Of a stretch of DNA of 64,000 nt, positions 44,480 to 57,437 are shown one piece after another. The stretch covers positions 131,112,854 through 131,176,853 of the forward strand of contig NC_066579.1 in the NCBI RefSeq assembly GCF_024323335.1, read 5' to 3'. This stretch comes from Lathyrus oleraceus. Taxonomy: Eukaryota; Streptophyta; Magnoliopsida; Fabales; Fabaceae. The notes below the pieces were generated by a model that made no database searches, was not told the DNA's origin, and worked only from the letters and a program-made list of their open reading frames with translations. Position 1 is the first letter of the stretch, and every line of letters starts with the position of its first letter. A program made the position numbers and the translations under genes.

Positions 44480-46687
44480 GTGTGAATGTATGTATGTGTA
44501 TGTGAGTGAGTGTAGGCACACACACGCTTGCATGTATGCACATGCGTATGTTTGTGTGCATATGTGTGTAAGAAGGAAAATAATAGAAAAAAGTTTTTTG
44601 GAAAATTATAAGTTTGAAAAAATTGACATAGTATGTATTAACTCCAAGAAGGTGTGAGTCGAGCCATAGAAGTTTTTCAGGTTTTATGTGTCTACCTATA
44701 AAGCCTATGAGTCAACCCCAATAAAACAGTGTCATTTGGATTGCCAAAGCATCAGTTGGAGTCGACCTCAAAAAGTCATGTGTCGGCTCATATGTGCTTT
44801 GTATCGACCCAAGAGCCTTGTATGTCACCACATACAAGGCAAAAACTTTTCTTTTTAAAATGTCTTCAGTATGTGTCGACCCATAACATGGATGTGTCGA
44901 CCCATAACTATGGTTTTCACATGAATTTCAATTTTTAACTTGTATATATGCTTATAACCTGTTTTTAAATGTCCTAATATGAAAATGAACATCTAGACAT
45001 AGAGAGAAAGGTACAATGTACACAAATACTATGTGTTCTAGTTTTAACATCATTCAAAATATTTCTAAGAGGGTAGTGCACTCACATACTCCCCTTTTTC
45101 ATGATAGCAAGACTTACAAAGTATTTGTTGTCTTGATCATAACTCCCCTCATATATGTGCATTAGACTTTGTTCTTGCATGAACTCCTCCCCCTTTGACA
45201 ACATCAAAAAGAGACAAAGCCACAAAACGTGAGAAACATCATACAAAATATAACACAACATATATAACACTCAGAGGCATTGCAAAGATAAATTGTTCAA
45301 CAATAATGTGCACTCACATAGAATTATGTTAAAGTGAAAAATGCATAAACACAAATAAAAATTCAATTCAGACAAAAGAAGATGAAAGTCATTACAAATG
45401 TGTCATAATAATGTCAGAACAGAATCAACATAATATCGAAACATAAGAACATGAATATAGAATGCATGCAAAAGAGACTTGGTCTACAATGAGACTTAAC
45501 TAATTCTTACGACCTCGACTACCCCTAGTTTCTGGTCTCTTACCCCGGTACCAAGCCACACCATCATTTCCATACACGGTATCCAAAAAGTCACACATCT
45601 CCCTTCAAAATTGTTGATAATGGTGGTGATTCTCATTTTGATAATGAATCATGTTGTTTGTTCCGATTTGAGTGGCACCATGGTTAAATGTCATGTTTTG
45701 ACGGATTTGATTAAACTGTTTTGTAGCATACCTGGCAAAATTGTTAAAATTGGTGTCTTAGGCATTCATATGTTCGTGAACCATTCTGAAGCACTACTCT
45801 TGAGCATCTTCAAAAGCTCTACGCCTCTGTGACTCCTCTTGGTGGCGTTGATGTTTCTCAACATGCATGTTTTTTAACAAGGTGATAATCAAAGATTCTT
45901 CACCACTTTAGCCAACTCCAAAGTTGTGTCCAAAGGATGTGCCATGTTAGGTTCAGGAATTCTGTTGCCACTGACCCCACCCATGTGGGTCTTCGTGTTG
46001 CTCTTCATCATGCAACCCTGCTTCATCATCATCATAATAAGTATTAGCCATTTCTGTATCCAGATGGTGATGTGGGTCCTTACCAGGTTGTTCTTCAACA
46101 ATAACAGGGCCCAATTCAATAGGATTGTCATAGTTGTAAATAACCTTACCAGACCCCTTCATGCGATAAAAGTAATCCTTGAGATTATCATCCCAGTGGT
46201 ACCCCATATTTGACTTTGTTCTCTTGTTAAACTCTTAAGCTTGACCAGGTGAGATGCATTGAAGATTTGGCACACCAATATGAAAGTCCTTTAGAATCTT
46301 TGCAATCAATGAAATGTAACACAAGGAGGGCCCTTTGTTGCAATCTCTAACAGCAAACATCCTTGACATAAAATAGTTTGGCCAATAAATCTTAAATTTA
46401 TTCTGAAGAATATACACAAGATGCACCTCAGCCTGGTCAATTCTAGAATGACCTCATATCCTTGGATGCAACACATGTGTGATAATCCAATGAAGAATAC
46501 GAGGCTTTCTCTTCAAATAGCCCATTGAGAATTTTCTGAAGCTATCATACTTTGGTGCTTTAGACATGAGTTCAAGTGACTTTTCTAATCAAAATTTGGA
46601 TGAAGGGTATGATCAAAAAAAGTTGCTTGATGAGAGAACATAAAAGTACCAAACACTTCCCTCTAGGTGGCTTCTAAAAAGTGGTAG

Positions 46688-49600
46688 TGTCATACCCCAA
46701 TTTTGCCCTTCATTCAGTAAATCGATGCACTCATCATGAGTTTCGCATCATCTACACATTGTAGCATGCATTTCATAGTGCACAATGCCTGAAATGTCAA
46801 CCAGAATAATTTTTTTAATTTACAGACAGACCGGTCGAACTGATCCTCAAATGTACGTAAAATTAGCGGGCTAAAATTTTCAAGATCGATCTTGCAGACG
46901 TCAATTTTCTTAATCTAAGGTTCACATAGTTTAACCTAGCATGCTCGTTTTAATTTTTCTACTACTTTTTCGGTAGGATTTCGATCATTCTGAGCCTTTT
47001 AACCGGTCAAATTTTATTTCAAAATTGGTTCAAACGATGTATATTTTCGAGAGGTTTATTTCGTACTGGTCATTTTGGTGCATTCAGTTTAACTTTTCAA
47101 GCACTTTTGCGCCCAATTTTTATTCATATTTAGTCATTTTATTTTTATGTTTTTGTCTAAATACTCATAAAAAACAAATAGAATTAACTGTGTCATTATT
47201 TCAATTTTATTTTGATTATTTTTAAGTGTTTGGTTTTATGTAAATTAATTAGTTTTAATTTATTTTATCTCTAAAATAACATTAAAGGGTATTGTTGGAA
47301 TTGTGAAATATTTATAAACCCTAGTTATCATCTTATATAATTGGCCAATGCATGAACAACAAAGATATAACAACAACAGACGACTCTAACAGATCCAATT
47401 CTTCTCTCTTTTTTCACCAACACAAGACAAAACTCATAAACCCTCCTCTCATCTTGACTTTTATGTACACAAATTTTGTGAAAAACCAGCCTAATACAAT
47501 CTCTCTCTCATACTTTGAAGAAAGCTTATTCTACCATCTTCACTCTCACACGCCATCTGCCACACTCTCAAACCTCTTCTCCCTGGAACACACTTCATAT
47601 ACGTGTCCAGCCACAACTTAAACCGCTCTCACGGCGGCCACCATCCATCCACCAACATCAACATTATATATGCACTAGAGGTTGTTCTCTACTTTCATTC
47701 TTTTTTTCTTCGTTTCCATTTGTTTTACTTACGTTGTGTTTATTGCTGCAAACCGAGAGATATAGAGAATCGTGAGCGTGAGATACGTAGAAGAAGAGAA
47801 CCAAGGTTTTATGAGTTTCTGAAGTAGTTGTTTTGTTTTGTTTTTTTGAAGTTTTTTAGTTGAACTCAAAATTTTGTTTTTTATTTCCACTTTTCTTTTC
47901 CTTTTTATTTCTTATAATTATTATATATTACTATCATTAATATATATGTCTTTGTAAATTCTTTACACTTTTACGTATCGCACAACCATGGCGTAATTCC
48001 AGTGCAATCAAATTGACTGGGAGTGGGTGTTTAAATCAAATTATGTTTCCACTTATATGTATTTCATAAAAAGTTACTTTCTTAATAGTAGTATTTTCTA
48101 AATTTCATAAGAAAAATATAGTTACCATATGAATTAATTTTTGAATAAGAGTGAAGTAGATTAAAACAAGATTGAATTATGGCTCACATCAACCACCATA
48201 TTTACTCACACAATTTCAACGAGTTGGATGTTGTCACTGACAGCATTTTTCTTAAAATATTTAGATTTAGATGAAGTTTATTAGTTGGACCAAGCGGACA
48301 ATGTTTTAAATTATGGGCTTAATCTAAATGCACCCTCCTAATTTCCATTTACACTTCTTTTTTTGGTTAACGTTAGAAATTAATAAATGGGCTCAAAAGC
48401 CAATTGGTGCGTAAAAATCCATTTCATACTCCCTTAGTTTTTTCATCCATTTTTCATAATTTTTGTTCACTTTATTTCATAATTTCATTTCTATAATTTA
48501 TTCTTATCTTTATTTAGGAAGCATGTCTTATTTTACTTAATCTTAATTTCTAACAAAATATAAGATCAATTTTTCAAACAAGAACAAACATTTGGTCAGC
48601 ATCAAGTTGAAATTTCAAAATCTCATCAACTCAAACTATTTTCAAATCATTTCTCATTTATAAGAATCAAACATGGATCAAACATCGAGTAATTTTTTCT
48701 AAATCAAACATAAAATCAAATCTTTTTCTTAAACAACTACAAAAGAAGAGGACTATTGGAATTTAGCATTCTGGTGGGAACCCTCGAAGGATCGGTCCCG
48801 AGCCTCGTATTTTGGGTTAACTGTTCATTATTTTCTTTCGTCCCTAAAACACTTAATTCAACTTTGACAAAATAAGGACCGTTGGGATCAAGAATTTTAG
48901 CGGAACTCTTTGAACAATTGATTCTTATCAAGCGTTCGTTCTCCATCAAACAATTTTCTCAATTAATTCGAATGAAAAAGGACCATTGGAATCTAGCATT
49001 CTGGTGGAACCCCGAATAATTGATCCTGAGGCTTATGTATCGTTCTCATCATATGTTTGTCATTCACGTATAAAAAATATTCAACCAATCAAACTATTTT
49101 TTTGCCGTCGTGCAATCTCAAAAGCTTTTCATAAATGAAAGACATCTTATCTTAAGATGATACAAGACAATGCTTCTCCATAATTGCTGAGTTGAGATAA
49201 GTGATGTTTTTTCGAATGTTGATTTGTAAATCCGTTTGATGTAATGTATACGTCTGCTCCTCATCTATTTTAGGTAAAACAATGTTTCTCGTCGATTAAT
49301 ACAAGATAGCTTTCACTAAAATCGACCAACAAACAAACATTTTCTATCCAGAACTACGTAAGCCTTGAATTCTCTATTGCACCCGGAGATACGTAGGAGC
49401 AAGATTGTAAAATCTTGTCAGACCCATTAATAAAAAATTTAGGTTTAGTTCATCTCTGCCCCCTAATAATAATAAAACCTTTTTAGGTTCTTTCTCATTA
49501 ACAAAATTCAAAAACATTTCTCTTATCTCTTTTTCTATCCCAAATAAGTAGAAGATTAGAAACTAACATAAGCTAACATTCAAATCGAAACTAACTAAAC

Positions 49601-49841
49601 GGTTCCCGTTGAGTACAACGGACGTGAGGGGTGCTAATACCTTCCCCTTGCGTAATCGACTCTCGAACCATGATATTGGCTGCGATGACCGTATCTTATC
49701 CTTTTTTAGGGGTTTTATCGATATTTTCTCTTTCCCTTTTTTTGGAATAAATAAAGTTCGCTGGCGACTCTGTTCAGTCCATCCCGCGAGTGTGCGATTA
49801 TGCTCTGTGAGCGTCCTGTTCTCATTTTTTGAGGTACGACA
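46688..49841 (+). mobile_element. Ogre-like solo LTR (3154 bp), TSD GGTAG
   Basis: It starts TGTCATACCCCAATTTTG, ends GGTACGACA, and is flanked by GGTAG at 46683-46687 and 49842-49846. The homologous unit 4 has an uninterrupted AAAATTGGTAGGAAT at about 58605-58618 with a single GGTAG, which is the empty site. The motif GGGGTGCTAATACCTTCCCC (49636-49655) places it with the other Ogre-like LTRs. A TATATAAT box lies near 47334. No internal region remains. Its short plus-strand frames are not supported as genes. Confidence 0.93.
48750..49025 (+). repeat. Degenerate ~100-125-bp repeats in the solo LTR
   Basis: The phrase GGACCATTGGAATCTAGCAT...GGTGGAACCCC occurs three times (about 48749, 48876 and 48969) with substantial divergence. 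It is an old tandem duplication within the LTR. Confidence 0.7.
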
Positions 49842-50287
49842 GGTAGGAAGTTTTTCCCATCTTAAAACAAAATGTAGATCCTTCCCTTGATTATAACCTA
49901 TCATAAAATACTTTTATTAAGTCTTCATTATAGTCTGTGGAGACTTTCAAAAAGTTGTTAATCTCTTGATGCTCCATAAGATTAACAATCTTCGGAATGT
50001 GTAATTGAGCAGCAACCGCAAGATCATAGACATGTTATTTCACTACAATCATATTTCTGAAAATTTTCTCAAACTCTTCAAACAAGTGTGGTGTAGAAGT
50101 GAAAGAGCACTTACATGTTTGGATGAGGATGTACCCACAAAATTCTTGCCTTTGTTGACTTTGGGAGCCATGAATTTTGTATTCAAGGGTATGCACACAA
50201 AGTGTTTGATAAAATGTGTTATTGAGAATGTTAAGATCTTGAATGATATAATGAGAATGTTAATGAGAATGTTTGATAAAATATATT

Positions 50288-50513
50288 TGAATCGGGCCTT
50301 AAGACTATATTAAAAAAATTATGAAAATGCATATTTGTGTAACTTACAGAGATGTATCTTTGGACGTTGTTTTAATCAAAAAGGCACCAAAGTATCTTCT
50401 CCTTCCTCAACTCTCAAAATACTCTTTCAAACTCTTAACCTCTAAAGTCTTAAACTCTCTCAACTCACATTCTTTCAAACTCATTCAACTCACTTCAAAA
50501 CTTCTAACATCAA
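50288..50513 (+). repeat. Conserved ~230-bp leader, unit 3
   Basis: Same block as 31931-32160, from GAATCGGGCCTTAAG to the LTR start. Here it joins the decayed minus-strand ORF region in place of the AT-rich 2-kb repeat. Confidence 0.75.
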
Positions 50514-52201
50514 TGTAACATCCCAATTGTGATGTATTCATTTCCCTTCGATTCATATACCTTATGATATGGTATGTTTTAGGGTTCTTAAAGGTCAAAC
50601 CTAGGGGTTTGGGGGCTGGTGCAAGGCTGAAAAACAAGAGAGTTCACACAAAATCGCGATCAAATTGGGTTTTTCTGGGCACTACTACAGGTCATAGTAG
50701 CCCTCTGGTTTTTTATACCAGAGGCGTTCCCAAATGGGGGTTTATGGCATGGGGAGTGCTATCATCCGTAAGAACTGCTACGGGCGATCGTAGCAACTCG
50801 ATGGATTTTGTACCAAGTGTGTCGTTTCGTGTGTAACTTGAGTTTTGTGACTCCATTTGAGGCGCGGTTCGAAGTGTTGGATAGTTGATGCATAACTCTA
50901 CCTTATAATAATACTTTGGGGTTAAACATATACTTAAAAATATGAATGATGTGTTTTATTTGTGAAAGTCTTATGAGATAATTATTAAATAAGTATATAA
51001 TCATGAACTTGAGGGTTGTTATGAGTTAACGAAGAGCCTGACAAATTGTTGTGATAAAATATTATGAGTAATTGAATAACATTTGAAAGAAGGAGATAAT
51101 TGTATGTTTATGTACTGTTGAATATATCTTCATATCATACTTGTTGTGTTGAGGTGATGGACTTATTGGTGGTGTACACGGTCATAAGTGGGGCGGGTTG
51201 TGAATGATCATATTTGTATATTGTTGTTGAGTCCATGCATTATGGTGTACAGACTTCGGGTCAATGGTGTGATCTGGTTCAGAAGTGGGGACCGGGAGCG
51301 AGTAGTTGATGTCCGTAATGGGATCAGTGAAGCGTTACTGATTCAGTAGTGGGGAACAATGACGATTATGGTGAGCTCTGGTTTAGAAGTGGGGACTGGG
51401 AGCGAGTATGTGATTTCAGTAATGGGATCAGTGAAGCATTAATGATTCATTAATGGGATCAATGACGATTATGGTGAGCTCTGGTTCATAAGTGGTAATC
51501 GGGAGCGAGTAGTTTATTTTAGTAATTGGATTAATAAAGCGTTACTGATTCAATGGTGGGGATCAATGACGATTATGGTAGGATCTGGTTCAGAAAAGGG
51601 GACCGAGAGCGAGTATGGACGAAAGACAGTAACATATCTTTGATGTCCATAAATTGGTACAACATGTATTGAGTCGAGATGTTGTCTGCATTGCATACAT
51701 AAACACATTGTAATTAATTTATTGTTGTGACTGAAGTGTGTGGTTGATGATTGTGTTGAATATTCTTCCCTTGCTTTATTTTTCACCATTAATATATTTG
51801 AGTGTATTCCCATCCCGTTTGTTTATTGTGGTGTATGTGCTCCTCTGAATTACAATTAATCAAGTAGAAGAGTGGTTGCTTGAGCTAGAGGACGGTATTG
51901 AAGCCTCTTTAGTTATTTATCATTCGAGTCTTTAATGGAATCGCTCTGATATGTAGCACTAGGGACAAGTTGTTCTATATTTCACTGTTACATGTCTTAT
52001 TCATTTTGGAGTTGTTGAACCACCTTGCTATTAATTTGTTGTTAAGATGTTATATGTCAAACTATATTATTTCTGATGCTTAGCTCACATGATTATATTT
52101 TGTTGGTTTTTATGTTTGGTGAAACATGTGTGACAATCTAAGTGTTGAGTTAAAATTGAATTATTTTACTAAATGTTGAGTCGGGGAATTATGGTGTTAC
52201 A
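50514..52201 (+). repeat. Tekay-like LTR, unit 3 (1688 bp, internally deleted)
   Basis: It starts TGTAACATCCC and ends GGTGTTACA. Compared with unit 1, about 0.7 kb is missing right after the first ~16 bases, where the text jumps to TTGTGATGTATTCATTTCCC. The same deletion and exactly the same length (1688) are found in unit 4. A Met-type PBS (TGGTATCATAGCAGG, 52206) follows. Confidence 0.88.
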
Positions 52202-52379
52202 TAGTTGGTATCATAGCAGGTCGTTCCATCCTGTGAGGTTGCGTAATTTTGTTTGTTCCCTAGTATGCGACATGTGAGTGAAATACTGTTGGTGCTCGTT
52301 TTTTTCTAACTGCTTGCCAACAGGAACGGGATTGAAACAAGTGAGGTAGAAGCTTATGCTTCTTTGAGATGTTTCAGCT

Positions 52380-53637
52380 ATATAGGGTTGGTTCAACATG
52401 CCGTTGATTTCAAGAGTACAAGTATTTGTCATGTTCGCTTGCTTGAGAGTGGAGGGTGATGTTGTGGCTAGTGATATGTCTGTGGTGTGTGAGTTTCCAG
52501 ATTTTCTTTCCTGAAGATATTGATGACTTGCCTCCGGAACATGAAGTTGAGTTCACCATAGATTTAGTACCTGGTACTAGACATGTGTTGATGGATCCAT
52601 ATAAAATGTCTACATCATAGTTTGGAGAGTTGAAGAAACATTTAGAATATCTTCTTAAGAAGAAGTTTATTAGACCTAGTTTTGCCATCATGGGGAGCAC
52701 TGTGTTGTTGGTAAAGAAGAAATATAGTAGCATAAGATTATGTGTTGGCTATCAATAACTAAATAAGATCATAGTTAAGAACAAGTATCATTTTCTTATA
52801 TTTGATGACCTTATGGATTTGGTGGTAGGTGCTTGTGTTTTCAAGAAGATTGATCTTATATCATGTTATCATCAGATTCGAGTGAAGGCTAAAGATATTC
52901 TAAATACTAATTTTAGAACCTGATATGGTTAGTATGAGTACTCAATGATGTTGTTTGGTGTGTCTAATGTGCCAGGTGTGTTAATGGAATAATGAACAAA
53001 ACCTTCCATCCCTATTTGGATCAGTTTGTTGTGGTATTCATCAACGATATCTTGGTGTATTTGAAGTCAGATGAAGAGCATGTTGGACATTTGAGAGTTG
53101 TATTGAAGACTTTACAAGATAAAATTTGTAAGTGAAGTTGTCCATGTGTGAATTATAATTACGTGAAGTGAGCTTCCTTGGTCACGTGATTTCTAGTGGT
53201 GGTATAGTAGCCGATTTGTCTAAGGTAGATGCATTGTTACAATAGGAGACTCCTAAGTTTGTTACTGAGATCATAAGTTTTCTTAGTTAGGATGATTGTT
53301 ACAAGAGGTTTATAGAATACTTTTCGAGGTTAGTTTTTCCTTTGACTTAGTTGACTCGAAAAGGACAAGCTTACGCATGGGATGCTCAGTGTGAGGAAAA
53401 CTTTCAAGAGCTGAAAAAGAGGTTAACGACAGCACCAGTTATGATGTTACTAGATATAAAATTTATCCTTTGTTCTATATTTTGATGCTTCCAAGATGAG
53501 TTTAGGTGGTGTGCTTATGTAGAATCATTAGGTTATTGCATATGCATCGAGGAAGTTGAGGATTCATGAGAGAAATCATCCTACCCATGACTTAGAGTTG
53601 GAACTTGTGGTGTTTGTGCTTAAAGTTTGGATACATT
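52380..53637 (+). pseudogene. pol: Gag-less Tekay-like pol remnant, unit 3
   Basis: It encodes, with many breaks, a protease-RT linker ([18 protein letters not shown]), RT blocks, a degraded catalytic region ([20 protein letters not shown], where the first Asp of the usual DD pair reads Asn), and the RNase H start up to VFVLKVW. Gag and most of protease are missing. Ends at the CACTA-like terminus. Confidence 0.8.
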
Positions 53638-56020
53638 CATTAGTGCAAAAAACACTTTTTAAATCAGGCATTTGAAATCAGATGATACCCACTTGATTTC
53701 AAAACCTAAAAAGCTAGGACACTAAGGGTGAATTTTTAGTGAATAGCATTTAAATCAATTAACCTAATTTAAAAATAATTTTTTATAATTAAAAAGAAAA
53801 TAGTCCCCACTCTTCTCCGCGAAAATGTAATTGATTCCCTCTTTTTTCATTTCACAAAAATGCTAAACAACACTCTCTAAACCATTTTCCTTCTCTAACT
53901 CGGCGGCAAAACAAACCCTAAACGCACATTTCCTTCTCACTTTCTCTCTCGGCCGGCGAAACAAACTCGTTACTTACTTCTCACCTTCTCTCTCTGCAAG
54001 GAAGAAAACATTGCTTCAGTATCCGTCGACATTCAGAGCTTTGGATTCTCCACCCCTACATATGTTCAATGTTTCCAAGGTAAGCTCAGATAGCTTTATA
54101 ATCATTTATCCATTTATAGTGCCTTAAAATTGGCTTTTAAATTCAATTTTGAATTGGTTTTATACTTATTTTTTGTCAAGAAAGATAAATGGGGTGTTAG
54201 GAATTTGAATTTTGGATTGGTTTGACTTTTGAGTTCAATTTTCTAGTTGGGTTTTTTGTTTTGGATTGGTTTTCTCTTTCTGTTGAGTTTTCTCTTCAAG
54301 TGAGGTGTTGTTTGGAATTGGAATTGGTGTTGTTACTGTTTTTGTTGAATTGGAGTTATTGTTACTGCTGGATTTGAAAACGAAAACACGTAGAATTGGT
54401 GTTGTTATTTCTATTCTACTTATTTTCCATTTGCTAACATCTATTATCGACTAATTTTTACTACTTCTTACCAAGCAGATGATATTTTATTCTTTCATTA
54501 TCAACAAAATAATAAAGAGTATTAATGCTCTTTGGTGGGTGTGTTGCTATATGCTCCAAAAGACTTTATATCATATCTTCATCAATCTTGTTTATCCAAC
54601 TATCTAAGACATTGGTGCAATGAATTGAGTTATATGCATGTACATGTATATTAGAGTTATGCATTCATTGTATCAAAATATAATCTTATGATTTCTTTTT
54701 GTTAATCTAATGAGACAAAAGTCGTATACCTACTTAATACTTATGAGATCTATCATCACTTTCTTTTCTCAATTTTTGTCATTCTTACTGTTTCTGATCT
54801 TGAATTATTAGATTTATTTGATAAACCAGGGAGGTTTGAACAACTTCACAAAGTCGAAATTCTCCTATCATATCACTTTCATTTTATGTTGGTTACTTTT
54901 TGCTTTATTCTTGAACACAAAATTAGACCAATAAATACTATATATTATATTCTAGAATTTTAAAAAAAAAATAAAGCTATTAATTAAGAGATAAAGAGAA
55001 ACCTATGTTTAAACTAGGTCCAAGAAGTTTATATAAAATAAGCTAACATAGATTTGGAATAAAGTTAAGTATCAGAGATATAGAGAAATATTATGTTTAA
55101 GCTAGGTCCAAGAAGCTTATATAGAGAAACATTGTGTTTAAGCTAGGTCCAAGAGATATAGAGAAACACTATAGAGAAACACTACTTTTGGCTTTCATTG
55201 TATTGTTTATTTTTATATTCATGTATCTTATGTAATGTTCATGTTTGTGCGTGTGTGATTCATATGACTAAAATATTAGACAAAAACATTGCTAACAAGA
55301 AACATAGATGTAAATTACATAATACATGAAATAAAATGAAAATTTTGATTTGAGATTATTCTAATTAGTGGAAATGAAAATCTTGCTAGTGTAGTAATGC
55401 AGAACAATAAAATGGTTCATAGACAGACACAAAAGCAAATAGAAAAAGAGAGTAATTCTATATGTTAAATTTTCTTTTACCTATCCTGCTCAGAGACAAA
55501 ATCAGATAAATTCATGATTACGGATCTCTGTAGGTGTTAAATATACAGCAATGGCAAATGTCTTTTCCCTTTAGTTAGTATTGGCTACATTGATCAAATA
55601 CAGATATAGTATCCTACTGTAATATATTACTTAATTATTTGTCTTTAATTGTGTTTTATGTTCCTCATAGTATTAGATATTAAATTTGATATTCAGGTAC
55701 TATGCCATAGTTTTGGTTTTGAACCTTTTCCATTTTTGAAGTTTATTTTAAGAATAATTATCGTGAAGTATGTCTATTGTGTTTTTGTGTCATTGATATT
55801 TTGACATTGATCCCCTGCTATCAATTTTTCCTGAATTTGGTACATTTGTGGTCGTTGGATTGAGATAAGACATTACAAATTTTAAGTTGTATATTTTTTT
55901 AAAATATTAAAATTTTATTAATATTGATCAAACGAACATGAATGAACCAAATTAGTGAAAAGTTTGGCAGATGGGAATCCTCGGGGCTGTTTCGGCCTTC
56001 CGCCAATCTTCGGTGTAGTG
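53638..56020 (+). mobile_element. CACTA-like non-coding element or fragment, unit 3 (2383 bp)
   Basis: Left end CATTAGTGCAAAAAACAC (unit 4 has CACTAGTGCAAAAAACAC), right end CGGTGTAGTG. Only the CACTA pentamer is shared by the two ends, and no 3-bp duplication is evident, so these may be ends of different elements. Near 53870-54080 a C/T-rich leader runs into CCAAG|GTAAGC, like a 5' UTR exon with a splice donor. There is no coding sequence. Confidence 0.5.
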
Positions 56021-56317
56021 CTAATTGGTTCCTTATAAAAACGGTGACACTTTGAACATGTTATATTTTTTTTGTCTTTATGTTTGTTTAGGTGGTTTTC
56101 AAGCCCTATTATGTGGGGTGGGATAATTTGGATACACTTATTTTTACTCCATACGTTTAATTAATTTTTTTACAACAATCTTGATATATCAATTTTGATT
56201 TTAACAATGATATGTTATTCTTTCGAAAAATCAAGTCTCGCATTAAAAAATATAATGTATAGAAGTTTCACCATCTTCCTTCTTTAATTTTTCATTCACC
56301 ACTAAAGGAATATCGCA

Positions 56318-56475
<158 letters not shown>

Positions 56476-57437
56476 GGTGTGCACACGTGCGTGTGTTTGT
56501 GTGCATGTGTGTATAAGAAGGAAAATAATAGAAAAAAGTTTTTTGGAAAATTATAAGTTTGAAAAAATTGACACAGTATGTATTAACTTCAAGAAGGTGT
56601 GAGTCGATCCATAGAAGTTTTTAAGGTTCTATGTGTCTACCTATAATTCCTATGAGTCAACCCTAAGAAGGCAGGGTCATTTGGCTTGCCAAAGCATCAG
56701 TTGGAGTCGACCTCAAGAAGTCATGTGTGGCTCACATGTGCTTTGTGTTGACCCAAGAGCCTTGTATGTCAACACATACAAGGAAATAACTTTTCTTTTT
56801 AAAATGCCTTCAGTATGTGTCGACCCATAACTATGGTTTTCACATGAATTTCAATTTTTAACTTGTATAGATGTTTCTAACCTGTTTTTAAATGTCCTAA
56901 TATGAAAATGCACATCTAGACATAGAGAGAAAGGTACAATGTACACAAATACTATGTGTTCTAGTTTTAACATCATTCAAAATATTTCTAAGACGATAGT
57001 GCACTCACATACTCCCCTTTTTCATGATAGCAAGACTTAAAAAGTATTTGTTGTCTTGATCATAACTCCCCTCAAATATGTGCATTAGACTTTGTTCTTG
57101 CATGAACTTCTCCCACTTTGACAAAATCAAAAAGAGACAAAGCCACAAAACGTGAGAAGCATCATAAAAAATATAACACAATATATATAACACTCAGAGG
57201 CATTGCAAAGATAAATTGTTCAACAATAATGTGCACTCACATAGAATTACGTTAAAGTGAAAAATGCATAAATACAAATGAACATTCAATTCAGACAAAA
57301 GAAGATGAAATTCATTACAAATGTGCCATAATAATGTCAGAATAGAATCAACATAATATTGAAACATAAGAGCATGAAGATAGAATGCATGCAAAAGAGA
57401 CTTGGTCTACAATGAGACTCAACTAATTCCTACGACC

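Larger units (their letters stand above)
45500..50171 (-). pseudogene. Decayed transposon ORF (Transposase_32-like), unit 3, split by solo LTR
   Basis: The ORF starts at 50171 (M-A-P-x-V-N-K-G). It is cut at 49847/46687 by an Ogre-like solo LTR and resumes to a stop at 45500-45502. Recognisable parts are FAVRDCNKGPSLCYISLIAK (about 46345-46285), MGYHWDDNLKDYFYRMKGSG (46207-46148), an acidic DDDEAGLHDEEQHEDPHG stretch, and a C-terminal QFNQIRQNMTFN segment. Stops and frameshifts separate them. The central block resembles the 'putative plant transposon protein' domain found in env-like or Athila ORF1-like plant retroelement proteins. Which element it belongs to is not clear. Confidence 0.55.

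Noticed and set aside
45611..46213. Plus-strand frames rich in Ile and Val opposite the decayed ORF, and the same at 57534-58136
   Set aside because: They mirror the minus-strand reading, which has the domain-like blocks. They are conserved in both units only because the DNA is duplicated.
47352..47827. Three plus-strand frames of 74-89 residues
   Set aside because: They overlap one another inside a solo LTR, downstream of its TATA box, and have no recognisable domain.
53638..56020. Complete CACTA element
   Set aside because: I kept it only as CACTA-like, because the ends share just five bases and no 3-bp target duplication is seen.
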